Shown: positions 8,548-16,285 of the stretch, in pieces
How the letters are laid out: each line of letters begins with the position of its first letter
Position numbering within the stretch: the stretch's first letter is position 1
Assembly (NCBI GenBank): GCA_019429125.1
Contig: JAHYJO010000014.1
Coordinates: 10,335 to 44,741 of the forward strand
From: Nanobdellati archaeon
Lineage (GTDB): Archaea; EX4484-52; GLR71
Direction of reading: 5' to 3'
DNA length: 34,407 nt
The notes under the pieces: model-generated
Databases searched by the model: none
What the model saw: the letters and a program-made list of their open reading frames with translations, nothing else
What the model was told of the DNA's origin: nothing
Made by a program: the position numbers and the translations under genes

Positions 8548-10428
8548 ATGGACATAGATTACAAAGCAATAGGGTTCAAATGCGGTCTTGAGATTCACCA
8601 AGCTCTAGACACTGGCAAACTATTCTGTAGCTGTTCAAGTGCACTTAATGAAAAAATAGAATTTACAGAGATTAAACGCCACCTACGACCAGTTGCAGGC
8701 GAGACCGGAACAGTTGACGCTTCCGCACTTTTTGAATCATTAAGGAAACGTAATTTTATCTATCATGCCTACAAAGATGAAGCCTGCCTTGTTGATATGG
8801 ATGCAGAGCCACCACATGACATAAACGAAAAAGCAAAAAAGACAGCACTACTTTTTGCAATGCTCCTTAATATGGATATACCTGACGTAATCCATGTGAT
8901 GCGAAAGACCGTGACAGACGGTTCCGCAACAAGCGGTTTCCAGAGGACTGCACTTGTTGCCACCGGAAATGAAACGTCCTATATTGATACAACTCAAGGC
9001 AAAGTCTATCTTGAAAACATGTCTCTTGAAGAAGATGCCTCAAAGATAATGGGGAAAGAAGGTAATAAGACACATTATTCACTAAGTCGCCTGGGTATCC
9101 CTTTGATAGAACTTGGCACCGCGCCAGACATAAAAGATGCAGACCATGTAAAGGAGACAGCTGCAATGATTGGAAGCCTTTTACGGTCCTTCCCCGAAAC
9201 AAAAAGAGGTATAGGTACAATACGCCAAGATATTAACATATCTGTGTTTGATGGTGCACGAACAGAGATTAAAGGCTGGCAAGATTTGTCCCGGATAAAA
9301 CTAATAACTGAAAATGAAGTAAAACGCCATCTATTCTTACTAGGACTGAAAACCGAGCTTGAAAGCAAAGGTATAAAAAAATTAGATATAAAACCGGTTG
9401 ACGTGACAGATATTTTTGTCCACACAAAATCGCGAGTTATATCAGACCTAATAAGACAAAATGCAATAGTCCTCGCAACTGTACTTCCAGGTTTCAAAGG
9501 AATCCTACAACGTGAAGTCTGCCCTAAAAAGACATTTGGCCGTGAACTTGCAGAATATGCAAAATCATTCGGTTCAAATGGCATGATACACACTGATGAA
9601 GACTTATCTAAATACAACCTTGCCCATGAGTTTAATCTATTGAAAAAGCTACTAAATGCACAACCTGATGACCTGATACTTATAATTGCCGAGACAAAGA
9701 CAATTGCAGAACAATCAATTGATGCAGTTATAATGCGCACAAAATACGTTCTTAAAGGTGTTCCTGAAGAGACCCGAATACCAAACCATGTAACTGCAAC
9801 CTCAAGCTATGCCCGGCCTTTGTCAGGCGCACACCGGATGTATCCTGAAACAGACGTCAAGACTATATGTATTGCACCTGGTTACTTAGATAGGATCCGA
9901 AAAGACATGCCTGAAACTCTAGAATCAAAAAGGTCACGATTCGAGAAAGAGCTGAAACTTAATGCCGAACTTGCATCAACTATAACTATATCCCATTATC
10001 TTTCAACTTTTGAGACATTGACAAAAAAATATAAAAACGTTGACGCAAAAGACATCGCAAACTTTTTCATAAACACATTATCTGACCTTAAAAAACGAGA
10101 AAGTATAGATATCTCAAGATTGTCTGAAACAGATTATGAAGACATGTTCGCGCAAGTTTCAGATGGCAGGCTACTAAAAGACACAATATCTCAATTTGTA
10201 AAAATAAAAATCAAGCATCCTGAACTTTTCGCAGATGAGATAATAACCAACTACAATCTTGCCCCTCTGACAGAATCTGAGGCAAAAAATATAATAGATG
10301 CAATTATTGCTGAAAATCCGAATACTCCTATTGGTGCAGTGATTGGTATGTCTATGTCGAAACTAAAAGGCCGTTTTGACGGCAAGAAAATAGCAATACT
10401 TGTAGGCAATATTCTTTCAAGAAAATAA
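8548..10428 (+). CDS. gatE: Glu-tRNA(Gln) amidotransferase subunit E
   Basis: GatE is the GatB-related half of the archaeal enzyme. It binds tRNA(Gln), activates the glutamyl gamma-carboxyl with ATP and transfers the ammonia supplied by GatD. I prefer the ATG at 8548 because MDIDYKAIGFKCGLEIHQALDT matches how other GatE proteins begin; a TTG at 8539 would add three residues. The catalytic cradle includes GLEIHQALDTGKLFCSCSS, RKTVTDGSATSGFQRTALVATG and LEEDASKI. The GatE-specific AspRS-like insertion lies near residues 270-410, and the last ~150 residues form the helical YqeY-like tail that contacts tRNA. The 626-residue length is normal for GatE. Confidence 0.95.
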   Translation: MDIDYKAIGFKCGLEIHQALDTGKLFCSCSSALNEKIEFTEIKRHLRPVAGETGTVDASALFESLRKRNFIYHAYKDEACLVDMDAEPPHDINEKAKKTALLFAMLLNMDIPDVIHVMRKTVTDGSATSGFQRTALVATGNETSYIDTTQGKVYLENMSLEEDASKIMGKEGNKTHYSLSRLGIPLIELGTAPDIKDADHVKETAAMIGSLLRSFPETKRGIGTIRQDINISVFDGARTEIKGWQDLSRIKLITENEVKRHLFLLGLKTELESKGIKKLDIKPVDVTDIFVHTKSRVISDLIRQNAIVLATVLPGFKGILQREVCPKKTFGRELAEYAKSFGSNGMIHTDEDLSKYNLAHEFNLLKKLLNAQPDDLILIIAETKTIAEQSIDAVIMRTKYVLKGVPEETRIPNHVTATSSYARPLSGAHRMYPETDVKTICIAPGYLDRIRKDMPETLESKRSRFEKELKLNAELASTITISHYLSTFETLTKKYKNVDAKDIANFFINTLSDLKKRESIDISRLSETDYEDMFAQVSDGRLLKDTISQFVKIKIKHPELFADEIITNYNLAPLTESEAKNIIDAIIAENPNTPIGAVIGMSMSKLKGRFDGKKIAILVGNILSRK

Positions 10429-10447
10429 GCGATAAAAATAAGTAAAC

Positions 10448-10729
10448 CTAAAGTCTATTTATAATTTTTTCAAAATCTTTTGCGATATTTTTACCTTTTT
10501 CTGTCAGGCTGACAAATTTGACTCTGCCTTTTTTATCAAAAGAGACTATACCCTCATTGTGAAATGCTTCAAGAATTTTCATAGTGTGTGAATACGTACA
10601 ATCAACAATCTTTGCCACGGTTGATGCATAATTTTCACTATTTGACTGTAATGCAATAAGTATTTGCACAGGTTTCATATGCATAAACAATTCGGGCATA
10701 CAGCTACTATTATTATTAATTTTTACCAC
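10448..10729 (-). CDS. Winged-helix DNA-binding protein (MarR/ArsR-like)
   Basis: A single winged helix-turn-helix domain: LIALQSNSENYASTVAKIVDCTYSHTMKILEAF is the HTH and IVSFDKKGRVKFVSLTEKGKNIAKDFEKII the wing and last helix. This matches a widespread small archaeal wHTH family (typical start ...PELFxxxKPVxIL). The longest frame begins with GTG at 10729; conservation suggests the ATG at 10699 (MPELFMHMKP) could be the true start, giving 83 residues. It is convergent with gatE and alone on its strand. Target genes cannot be inferred. Confidence 0.75.
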   Translation of the reverse strand: MVKINNNSSCMPELFMHMKPVQILIALQSNSENYASTVAKIVDCTYSHTMKILEAFHNEGIVSFDKKGRVKFVSLTEKGKNIAKDFEKIINRL

Positions 10730-10785
10730 CCTATTCTATTCTCATATTATTTTGTTGCTTGCCTATTTATATGTTTAGTTTTTTT

Positions 10786-10952
10786 GTACATTTAATTTTT
10801 CAAGTGATTTCAAAAAAATTGTAGTTAACATAATACTTCTATTTATTTTATAATTCATCATGAAATTAGTATATTAAACTGATATTTTATACGGTTTAAA
10901 AATGAACAATTATTAAAAAATATTTAAAATAACTATATTTTTGAACAGTGCC
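10786..10952. mobile_element. MITE copy B, IS6-like ends, 8-bp target duplication (167 bp)
   Basis: Upstream of the wHTH gene. The interior (caagtgatttc ... gtagttaa ... tgaaat.agtatattaaa ... atttttgaacagtgcc) matches the copy at 26872-27039 along its whole length, at roughly three quarters of positions by eye. The right end is the clean gaacagtgcc terminus; the left terminus is eroded (gtacatttaatt). An exact octamer GTTTTTTT flanks it at 10778-10785 and 10953-10960, although a T-tract can match by chance. No coding capacity. Confidence 0.75.
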
Positions 10953-11016
10953 GTTTTTTTAAAACTATATAGTCTAATATATCTTTTAAACTATATAAGT
11001 GTGTAGAACAATCTAA

Positions 11017-11451
11017 TCAGTCAATATAACTTGTATTTGCCTCTTTTTTTGTAGCCTTAGCACGAGGCAAAGGTATTGGTGGTGGTAGTCTCATCTGATT
11101 TGCAATTATGACAGCCATAACTGATGCTTCAGAAAGTATTATATTGATTATATTTTCGGAGTCTACAGGTTCCATCTTTTTTTCATTGTTCCACAAGTCT
11201 ATGATATTTTCATATCCTTCGCCGTTATAATAGACTTTTCCCGACAATTCTATATTACCTATATCAATCTCTTTGTTTAAGTACTTTGTATAATATTTGA
11301 ATCTGACAGAAATCCCAGAACTTCCATCTGGCATATCTTCATTAACAATTCCTGTAATCTGATTATTGCTTGAGATCTGTATTGGGCCAAATGGCTGTTT
11401 TTTCTTTTCACAAGATATCTTGTCTATGACAAGACTGAGTATTTGTTTCAT
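11017..11451 (-). CDS. Conserved archaeal protein, possible SecB-like fold (144 aa)
   Basis: Not firmly recognised. The N-terminal half is a run of beta strands (VIDKISCEKK, NNQITGIVNEDM, ISVRFKYYTKYL, IGNIELSGKVYYNG), followed by a long helix (ENIINIILSEASVMAVIIANQMRL) ending in PPPIPLPRAK. A beta sheet, then a helix and a proline-rich loop recalls the SecB chaperone topology and small archaeal proteins ending in LPPPIPLPR; this is only a resemblance. It is last in a three-gene minus-strand unit with a tail-anchored protein, which would fit a membrane or secretion-linked role. Confidence 0.5.
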   Translation of the reverse strand: MKQILSLVIDKISCEKKKQPFGPIQISSNNQITGIVNEDMPDGSSGISVRFKYYTKYLNKEIDIGNIELSGKVYYNGEGYENIIDLWNNEKKMEPVDSENIINIILSEASVMAVIIANQMRLPPPIPLPRAKATKKEANTSYID

Positions 11452-11476
11452 AGAAAAAATAGTTCCCTAAACTTAT

Positions 11477-11680
11477 TTAACTCTTTGCCTGTGTTTTAAG
11501 TTTTTTATCTTTTTTTGCCTGTTTATCTTTCTCAATTTCTCTTACGACTGCGCCCATCTCAAAACAGCCACGACTACCAAGATATCTGACAACTCTTTGT
11601 TTAGATTTGCCGTCTATCCACTTGTTTTCTACAAGATACCAGTATTCATGGCCTTTAATCATCTTTTTTCTAAGAAACAT
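11477..11680 (-). CDS. Small protein resembling the N-terminal domain of IS1634-type transposases (67 aa)
   Basis: The sequence MFLRKKMIKGHEYWYLVENKW followed by SKQRVVRYLGSRG has the same beta-strand plan as the first 40 residues of the transposase at 33071 (KGKKYRSAKIVESYW ... HRVLKTLGPV). No transposase core follows; instead a lysine-rich helical tail (EIEKDKQAKKDKKLKTQAKS) ends the protein. It lies 5 bases from the upstream gene's stop and 25 bases from the downstream start, so it is embedded in an operon and not obviously debris. It may be a stand-alone domain with a host role. Function unknown. Confidence 0.5.
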   Translation of the reverse strand: MFLRKKMIKGHEYWYLVENKWIDGKSKQRVVRYLGSRGCFEMGAVVREIEKDKQAKKDKKLKTQAKS

Positions 11681-11685
11681 ATCAA

Positions 11686-11970
11686 TCAGATTATTTCGTG
11701 GAATTTGAGTATCATAAATGCAAGGAATATTATGGTTGCAATCATAAAGATTATCTGTCCTATAGTATTTTTTGTAACCTTAACTTTAGGCAAAGATACT
11801 TTTTTTATTGCTTTTGGTGTTTTAGTCACGACTTTTTTTGGTACCACTATTGGTTTAGGTGCACTTACTTTAGCAACTGTATTAGTAGTCTTTCTTGCAG
11901 TTGTTTTTGTTGTAGCAGCAACCGCAGTCTTTTTCTTAATGCCTGTTGTCTTTTTTGTTTTTGTCACCAT
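11686..11970 (-). CDS. Lys/Thr/Ala-rich tail-anchored membrane protein (94 aa)
   Basis: About 68 residues of low-complexity basic sequence (repeated TKKTTGIKKKTA, KPIVVPKKVVTKTPKAIKK) are followed by one C-terminal hydrophobic segment, IGQIIFMIATIIFLAFMILKF. This suggests a tail-anchored membrane protein with a basic, disordered cytoplasmic part that could bind nucleic acid or membrane. The ATG is preceded by a GAGGTG ribosome-binding site (11979-11984 on the complement) and a TATA-like ttatatatataa at about 12016-12027. First gene of a three-gene minus-strand unit. No family recognised. Confidence 0.6.
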   Translation of the reverse strand: MVTKTKKTTGIKKKTAVAATTKTTARKTTNTVAKVSAPKPIVVPKKVVTKTPKAIKKVSLPKVKVTKNTIGQIIFMIATIIFLAFMILKFHEII

Positions 11971-12015
11971 TTCTGAAACACCTCAATTATGATAGTTGAT
12001 ATTATTTGGTTACAA

Positions 12016-12029
12016 GTTATATATATAAT
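12016..12029. promoter_or_regulatory. TATA element in a divergent promoter region
   Basis: The tract ttatatatataata is nearly symmetric. On the minus strand it sits ~45 bases from the ATG at 11970 with room for the GAGGTG site, so it most likely drives the minus-strand unit. For the CCA gene a second TATA-like aaatataaa at about 12075-12083 lies ~25-30 bases before its ATG. Confidence 0.5.
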
Positions 12030-12106
12030 AAGTGGTGCCTAACAAAGTCTCAAAATTAAACCAGACTGACCCAATAAATATAAACACAACCCCCCAATAT
12101 ATTATC

Positions 12107-13468
12107 ATGGAAGTCATAAAAACGATTTTTGATCACGCCTTGAAAAAGATACGCCCTGACACAGAAGAGATTATATCTAATCAGATGATGTTTGATGACA
12201 TACGAAAGTTCATAAAAGAAAAATTTAAGATTGAAGCACTTCTTATGGGTTCGGTTGCTAAAAACACATTCATTGCAGGTGACAAGGATCTTGACATATT
12301 CATATTTTTTCCTCCAAGCACAAAAAAAGAAGTTCTAGAAGTGAAAGGTCTTCTTATAGGTAAAACAGTTTTCAAGAAATTTGGTGGCACACATCAGGTA
12401 AGTTACGCTGAACACCCCTACACAAAAGGAAAGATTGGCAGTTTTGATGTTGAGATAGTGCCGGCCTACCAGATAACATCAACTGAAAAGCTAATGTCTG
12501 CCGTCGACCGCACACCGTTTCACACTAAATATGTCTTAGAGCACCTAAAAAATCAAGATGACGTGCGCCTCCTAAAAAAATTCATGAAGACTATTGATGT
12601 CTACGGTTCAGACCTTAAGACCACAGGTTTTTCAGGGTACTTATGTGAACTTATGATACTAAAATGTGGAACATTCAACAACCTATTGAAACACGCACAG
12701 AAATGGGGCTATCAAGAAATTATGGACATTGAGAACAGTTACAAAAAACAAGAATACAAGAGTGTGCAGATTAAATTTAAGGACCAGCCATTGATTTTCA
12801 TAGACCCGACCGACAAGAATAGGAATGTTGCAGCAGTCCTATCAAAAGACAAGCTTGCGCGATTCATATATTTTGCAGGCAAATTCATGGACAACCCATC
12901 AATTGATTATTTTTTCAAGATTGAGAAACCAAAAGACCAAAGACAGATACTACGGTCTGCAAAAGAGCGTGGCACATTCTACATTGCAATAACTTTCAAA
13001 AGACCAGATTTGATAGATGATATATTATACCCTCAATTAAGAAGATTCAGAAGGCGCATTTTTGACTACCTTGAACACGAAGGTTTTGTCATATTGTCCT
13101 TCTGGGAATTTGGCAACGACAATTGCGGTATCGCTTTCGAGCTGTTGAACCAGACAGTCCCACGATTCAGAAAGATGATAGGTCCAAGCATATTCGACCC
13201 GAAAAAGAACAGGGATAATTTTAATGACAAATATGACGACATCTGGTTTGAGGGTGATCGCATGGTTGCCGAAGTCAGAAGAAAGCATTTCGATATAATG
13301 TCAGTTCTTGAAGCATTCTTTGACGGAGATATAAAAGCGTTAGCTGATAAAGGTGTGCCTGCAAATCTAGCGCAAGAGCTTGCAAAGAACTATTCATTGG
13401 TTGAGGGCAAAGATCTGCTGGACATTGAAAGCGACGAATTCTGGAAAGGTCTGAGCAAAAAGATATAA
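12107..13468 (+). CDS. cca: Class I (archaeal) CCA-adding tRNA nucleotidyltransferase
   Basis: Adds C, C and A to tRNA 3' ends without a template. The N-terminal pol-beta-type domain shows LLMGSVAKNT and DKDLDIFIFF, with metal ligands Asp61 and Asp63 and the third carboxylate Asp114 in GSFDVEIVPAY; the archaeal CCA family continues to the C-terminus (KYVLEHLK, GFSGYLCELMI, FGNDNCGIAFEL). I chose the ATG at 12107 (453 aa) over a GTG at 12032, because an aaatataaa box lies ~25-30 bases before the ATG and the family starts here. This enzyme is needed for the tRNA gene at 14825, which does not encode CCA. Confidence 0.93.
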   Translation: MEVIKTIFDHALKKIRPDTEEIISNQMMFDDIRKFIKEKFKIEALLMGSVAKNTFIAGDKDLDIFIFFPPSTKKEVLEVKGLLIGKTVFKKFGGTHQVSYAEHPYTKGKIGSFDVEIVPAYQITSTEKLMSAVDRTPFHTKYVLEHLKNQDDVRLLKKFMKTIDVYGSDLKTTGFSGYLCELMILKCGTFNNLLKHAQKWGYQEIMDIENSYKKQEYKSVQIKFKDQPLIFIDPTDKNRNVAAVLSKDKLARFIYFAGKFMDNPSIDYFFKIEKPKDQRQILRSAKERGTFYIAITFKRPDLIDDILYPQLRRFRRRIFDYLEHEGFVILSFWEFGNDNCGIAFELLNQTVPRFRKMIGPSIFDPKKNRDNFNDKYDDIWFEGDRMVAEVRRKHFDIMSVLEAFFDGDIKALADKGVPANLAQELAKNYSLVEGKDLLDIESDEFWKGLSKKI

Positions 13469-13662
13469 AATATATAGGTCTGTCTGAAACTGATTTATAA
13501 TGCCTGATTACAAAATTATTTTATATTTTTCGTTACAACCCAACTTTGACATTTCTGACCTTTTTTATTTTTTTTATCGTTTTTAAATGCTGTATCTGAC
13601 AGGCATTAGTATACCTATTGATTTCGTTTATTATGTTTTTTCACTTATTTTTTAATACTCTA

Positions 13663-13960
13663 TTTGACAGTTTATATGCAAAAATTAAAATAAGTTATAT
13701 GGTTTGATTTATATTGAAATTCATATTTAATTTAGACTAAAAATCAAAAAAATTCACCAAAATTAGCTAAATGAATTTGACAGTTTGGCTAAAATTTAGA
13801 AAAAGTATAAAAAAGAGACATTTAGTCTTATTTTTATTTAAAAATGAGTCTATTTTTAGTAAAAAATCAAGAAATTGTATAATTTAATCAAGCAAAAATG
13901 CTCAATAATTGCCAACAGTCAAATAGTTTTTCAGAATAAAATAGACATTAAACTGTCAAA
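13663..13960. repeat. Inverted-repeat bounded element (298 bp)
   Basis: TTTGACAGTTTA at 13663-13674 is perfectly inverted at 13949-13960 (taaactgtcaaa). Two further near copies lie inside: ttgacagttt around 13778 on the plus strand and aacagtcaaa around 13914 on the minus strand. I see no convincing target duplication. It could be a decayed MITE, a nested pair of regulator sites, or chance in AT-rich DNA. Confidence 0.4.
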
Positions 13961-14111
13961 CGTAGGATATAATATTTATCTATAAAATCTTCTATCTTTT
14001 TTGATAATTCCTTTCCCTAAATTTTGGACATGTTATACAAAGATAACCAGCGTGCATCTTCTAAACCTATAAATGTTCTCATTTGGTCATATCTATAGCT
14101 CAATCTTAAGA

Positions 14112-14294
14112 TTAAAAACCTGAAAGTTTTGCAAAAATAAATGTACTGATAGTAACTAAAAGCTCGATATATTTAAGATTACCTGTTCTAGAGGATAAAA
14201 AGGATATTATTGTAAATAGGATTAAAGTAATAAATATACCATTAATTGCATAAATAGACTTCCTATACTCATATTTGAGCCATATACAAAATAA
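14112..14294 (-). other. Open frame encoding a hydrophobic peptide, no standard start
   Basis: Downstream of aEF-1beta on the same strand, 61 codons are open after a stop. They encode WLKYEYRKSIYAINGIFITL and then two hydrophobic segments ending FIFAKLSGF. The frame has no ATG, GTG or TTG before the first hydrophobic segment. It may be a remnant of a membrane protein, a gene with an AUU or AUA start, or chance. Confidence 0.25.
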
Positions 14295-14309
14295 TTAAAA
14301 AAGAAAGAA

Positions 14310-14567
14310 TCAGACAAGTGTACTGCTTATAGTTTCAATATCGCCCACACCATCAATTGCAGTAAGTGTGTTTTCAATATCATCCATGCCACCTTCTGAA
14401 TCTTCAGTAATGACCATGACAAGAAGTGCGCTCAGACCGAAAGCTATAGGTTCAACCTTCATATCAGCAACATTATGAACTTTATCTTTGATTTCTGCCT
14501 GTATCTTATCAAGATCAGTTTCAGCCGTGTCTGGCATAATCTTAAATGTTGTTGCAACTTTACCCAT
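14310..14567 (-). CDS. ef1b: Translation elongation factor aEF-1beta
   Basis: The archaeal guanine-nucleotide exchange factor for aEF-1alpha. 85 residues with the ferredoxin-like fold: GKVATTFKIMPDTAETDLDKIQAEI at the N-terminus, VEPIAFGLSALLVMVITED in the middle, and the C-terminal EGGMDDIENTLTAIDGVGDIE exchange segment. Length and order match archaeal aEF-1beta (about 88 residues). It follows a zinc-ribbon gene by 20 bases on the same strand, a pairing common in archaeal genomes and supportive of the call. Confidence 0.93.
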   Translation of the reverse strand: MGKVATTFKIMPDTAETDLDKIQAEIKDKVHNVADMKVEPIAFGLSALLVMVITEDSEGGMDDIENTLTAIDGVGDIETISSTLV

Positions 14568-14587
14568 ATTTTATCTACCTCGTTAAT

Positions 14588-14749
14588 TTAAGGTCCTACA
14601 AAACCACATTTAGGGCATTTGTATTCGTTTACAAGTATCTTGCAACTGTCACATCTGACAATCTCTGCGCCAAGGCATTTTGGGCACTTGAACTTAGAAA
14701 AATTAATCCCTGTAGTAACATCTTTTCCGCATGTAATACATTTAGCCAT
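14588..14749 (-). CDS. Small zinc-ribbon protein partnered with aEF-1beta (53 aa)
   Basis: Starts MAKCITCGKDVTTG and ends NEYKCPKCGFVGP. It has four CxxC pairs (CITC, CPKC, CDSC, CPKC), enough for two zinc ribbons. It is the small archaeal RNA-binding-type zinc-ribbon family (DUF1610, HVO_2753-like) normally found immediately upstream of aEF-1beta, as here. The exact function is not established; a translation-linked role is inferred from the conserved pairing. The frame is clear of overlaps and the start lies in a typical promoter gap shared with the divergent tRNA gene. Confidence 0.88.
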   Translation of the reverse strand: MAKCITCGKDVTTGINFSKFKCPKCLGAEIVRCDSCKILVNEYKCPKCGFVGP

Positions 14750-14790
14750 ATAATCACCATTTATATTGATGAATAGGTTTTAGTAGAAAT

Positions 14791-14800
14791 CTTTAAATAT
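14791..14800 (+). promoter_or_regulatory. TATA box of the tRNA-Arg gene
   Basis: ctttaaatat is centred ~30 bases before the first tRNA base, the normal archaeal TATA distance. Confidence 0.6.
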
Positions 14801-14824
14801 TAAACCTTCACTGTTATTGTATGT

Positions 14825-14944
14825 GCCCTTGTAGTTTAGCTTGGATAGGACATTAGGTCGCGGTCCTAATAACCTGGGTTCAAATTTCAAAAATCAGGAT
14901 ATTTAAATATTTCCAGAATTTGTCTGAAAATCCCAGCAAGGGTA
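14825..14944 (+). tRNA. tRNA-Arg (anticodon GCG) with a 46-base intron in the T-loop
   Basis: All arms fold. Acceptor GCCCTTG pairs with CAAGGGT (first pair G.U), D-stem GTTT/GGAC, anticodon stem TTAGG/CCTAA, T-stem CTGGG/CCCAG, discriminator A at 14944, no encoded CCA. The anticodon loop is TCGCGGT, giving GCG; A20 in the D-loop (GGATA) agrees with Arg identity. The T-loop TTCAAA|T is interrupted by 14885-14930. UUCA (intron side) pairs with UGAA near the 3' site and each junction reads AA^U, as in a relaxed bulge-helix-bulge site for the archaeal splicing endonuclease. Position 33 is C rather than the near-universal U, which is odd. Confidence 0.85.
14885..14930 (+). other. tRNA intron (T-loop, between positions 59 and 60)
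   Basis: 46 bases. The ends can pair (TTCA at 14886-14889 with TGAA at 14925-14928, leaving AAT bulges at both junctions) and the middle holds a self-complementary ggatat/atattt hairpin. Removing it restores a 7-base T-loop TTCAAAT and a 5-bp T-stem. Confidence 0.75.
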
Positions 14945-15054
14945 TACTTCATCCTTTAGAGATTTTTATAAATATTTAGGGGATTTCAGTCGAACCATAT
15001 TCTTTTTCAATACTTCTATTTATTTCAACAATTGTGGGTCTGAGCTGTATACTT

Positions 15055-15195
15055 ATGGAGATAAGGTTACGCCGTGACCATATCAAAAAATCAGACGGTC
15101 TGGATAATTATAGAGAATGCTGTCCTTACACATTTGAATGGGTTAATTTTCGAGAAATTATGGATTTCTGCCGACAAAAAATAGTTATTTATTAA
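15055..15195 (+). pseudogene. Short ORF, possible C-terminal gene fragment
   Basis: 46 codons from ATG 15055 (or GTG 15034) read MEIRLRRDHIKKSDGLDNYR, then ECCPYTFEWVNFREIMDFCR and a short tail. The frame is open without a start further back to the stop near 14976, encoding a hydrophobic stretch. The amino-acid make-up looks like genuine coding sequence, and PYTFEWVNFREIMDFCR recalls the end of SAM-dependent methyltransferase domains, but this is weak. Its position just behind a tRNA suggests a decayed insertion. Could also be a small functional gene. Confidence 0.3.
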
Positions 15196-15235
15196 ACAAT
15201 CTATACTGTACTTATCCTAAAAAAACATTAGAAAA

Positions 15236-16189
15236 TCAAATTTTTGATATCATTAGATATATACGTTTCAAGATACGCAAGCCAATTAGTATTGGTATTG
15301 CTAAGAATATAAAAAATATCACATATTTGGTTGTAGATACAAGTACTGTAATACTTCCAGTAACTATGTCCATAAGTGAATTTGCAATATTGCTTAAAGA
15401 ATTCTTGACCTTAAGTCTAAGTTGATCTCCTAAGTTTTCAGGCATTACAGTTATCATCTTTTTTTCCTGAAGCACAATGTTTATTGTAGAATATTCACTT
15501 ATATCTTCCTTACCTGAAAGTGATGTTGCATATTGTTTCTCAAGCCTTTTAAGTTCCAGCTCTTTTTCAGTAATCCTAAAAAGCAAGTTAATCTGGTTTT
15601 CATCAAGGGCTATCTTCATGGTTCTATCTCGCAATTCTTCATAGTCTGTGAATGCAGAACTTAAGATTTCAAGCTCTCCTGTCTCTCTTTGCGTTGATAC
15701 TCTGTAAAATGATACAGAAAAGCTTTTATCATCATATCTCTCTTTTAGGTTGTCTACAAATACCTGAAAACTAGATTCATGAACCCTAACTTTAATATTA
15801 ATATTTGTATTATAGCTGTCTTCATATTTCCTAAGATCTTCTATATATCCATCAGATGATTCCGCAAGAGCACGAATATCTTCCGCATCAGTTTCTGCAT
15901 TTTCAGTCTCAATAGTCATTGAACCTTCTTTCACTTCAACATATGAGCCAGACATTGTGGGTGCATTAGTTTGTACCATTCCACTAAATCTGGATTCCTC
16001 AGATAGACCCATATTATATCCTTTTGTTGCTGAATCACTTATTGAATTTGTTTGGCTCATAAATTTTATGCTAGTTGTCTGAATTAATACGTTTAAGACT
16101 AGAAGAATAACTGCAAAAATAATTATAATTCCTACAAAAGACAATATTTTATTGTTTTTGATAAAAGTGATTATCTGTTCAGAATTCAT
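15236..16189 (-). CDS. DUF4349 membrane protein
   Basis: 317 residues. An N-terminal membrane segment (SFVGIIIIFAVILLVLNVLI, about residues 17-36) is followed by an extracytoplasmic DUF4349 domain: KEGSMTIETENAETDAEDIRAL, GGYI-like SSDGYIEDLRKYED, VRVHESSFQVFVDNLK, then a coiled coil of helices rich in Glu and Leu (NQINLLFRITEKELELKRLE). A C-terminal membrane segment (YVIFFIFLAIPILIGLRIL) and a short basic tail end it. The family is widespread in bacteria and archaea and its function is unknown. The gene stands alone on the minus strand with a TATA-like element ~30 bases upstream. Confidence 0.8.
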   Translation of the reverse strand: MNSEQIITFIKNNKILSFVGIIIIFAVILLVLNVLIQTTSIKFMSQTNSISDSATKGYNMGLSEESRFSGMVQTNAPTMSGSYVEVKEGSMTIETENAETDAEDIRALAESSDGYIEDLRKYEDSYNTNINIKVRVHESSFQVFVDNLKERYDDKSFSVSFYRVSTQRETGELEILSSAFTDYEELRDRTMKIALDENQINLLFRITEKELELKRLEKQYATSLSGKEDISEYSTINIVLQEKKMITVMPENLGDQLRLKVKNSLSNIANSLMDIVTGSITVLVSTTKYVIFFIFLAIPILIGLRILKRIYLMISKI

Positions 16190-16285
16190 AATTTATTTTG
16201 GTCTTTTTTAATATATATAACTTCTTATTTTGGCACAATTAATTTTTTGCATAATTTCAATATAAATTATAGTCAATAATTAATC

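Larger units (their letters stand above)
13469..14309. other. Long AT-rich intergenic region
   Basis: 841 bases with no well-supported gene. It contains an inverted-repeat element bounded by TTTGACAGTTTA (13663-13960, listed separately) and a minus-strand open frame of hydrophobic sequence without a standard start (14112-14294, listed separately). The remainder is T-rich with no clear promoter or RNA motif that I can defend. Confidence 0.5.

Noticed and set aside
9075-9740. A 221-codon minus-strand open frame inside gatE
   Set aside because: It lies wholly antisense to a highly conserved gene and has Ser/Arg-rich shadow composition with no domain.
12032-12106. GTG at 12032 as the start of the CCA-adding enzyme
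   Set aside because: The extra 25 residues do not resemble the family, and this GTG lies almost at the TATA box, upstream of any likely transcription start.
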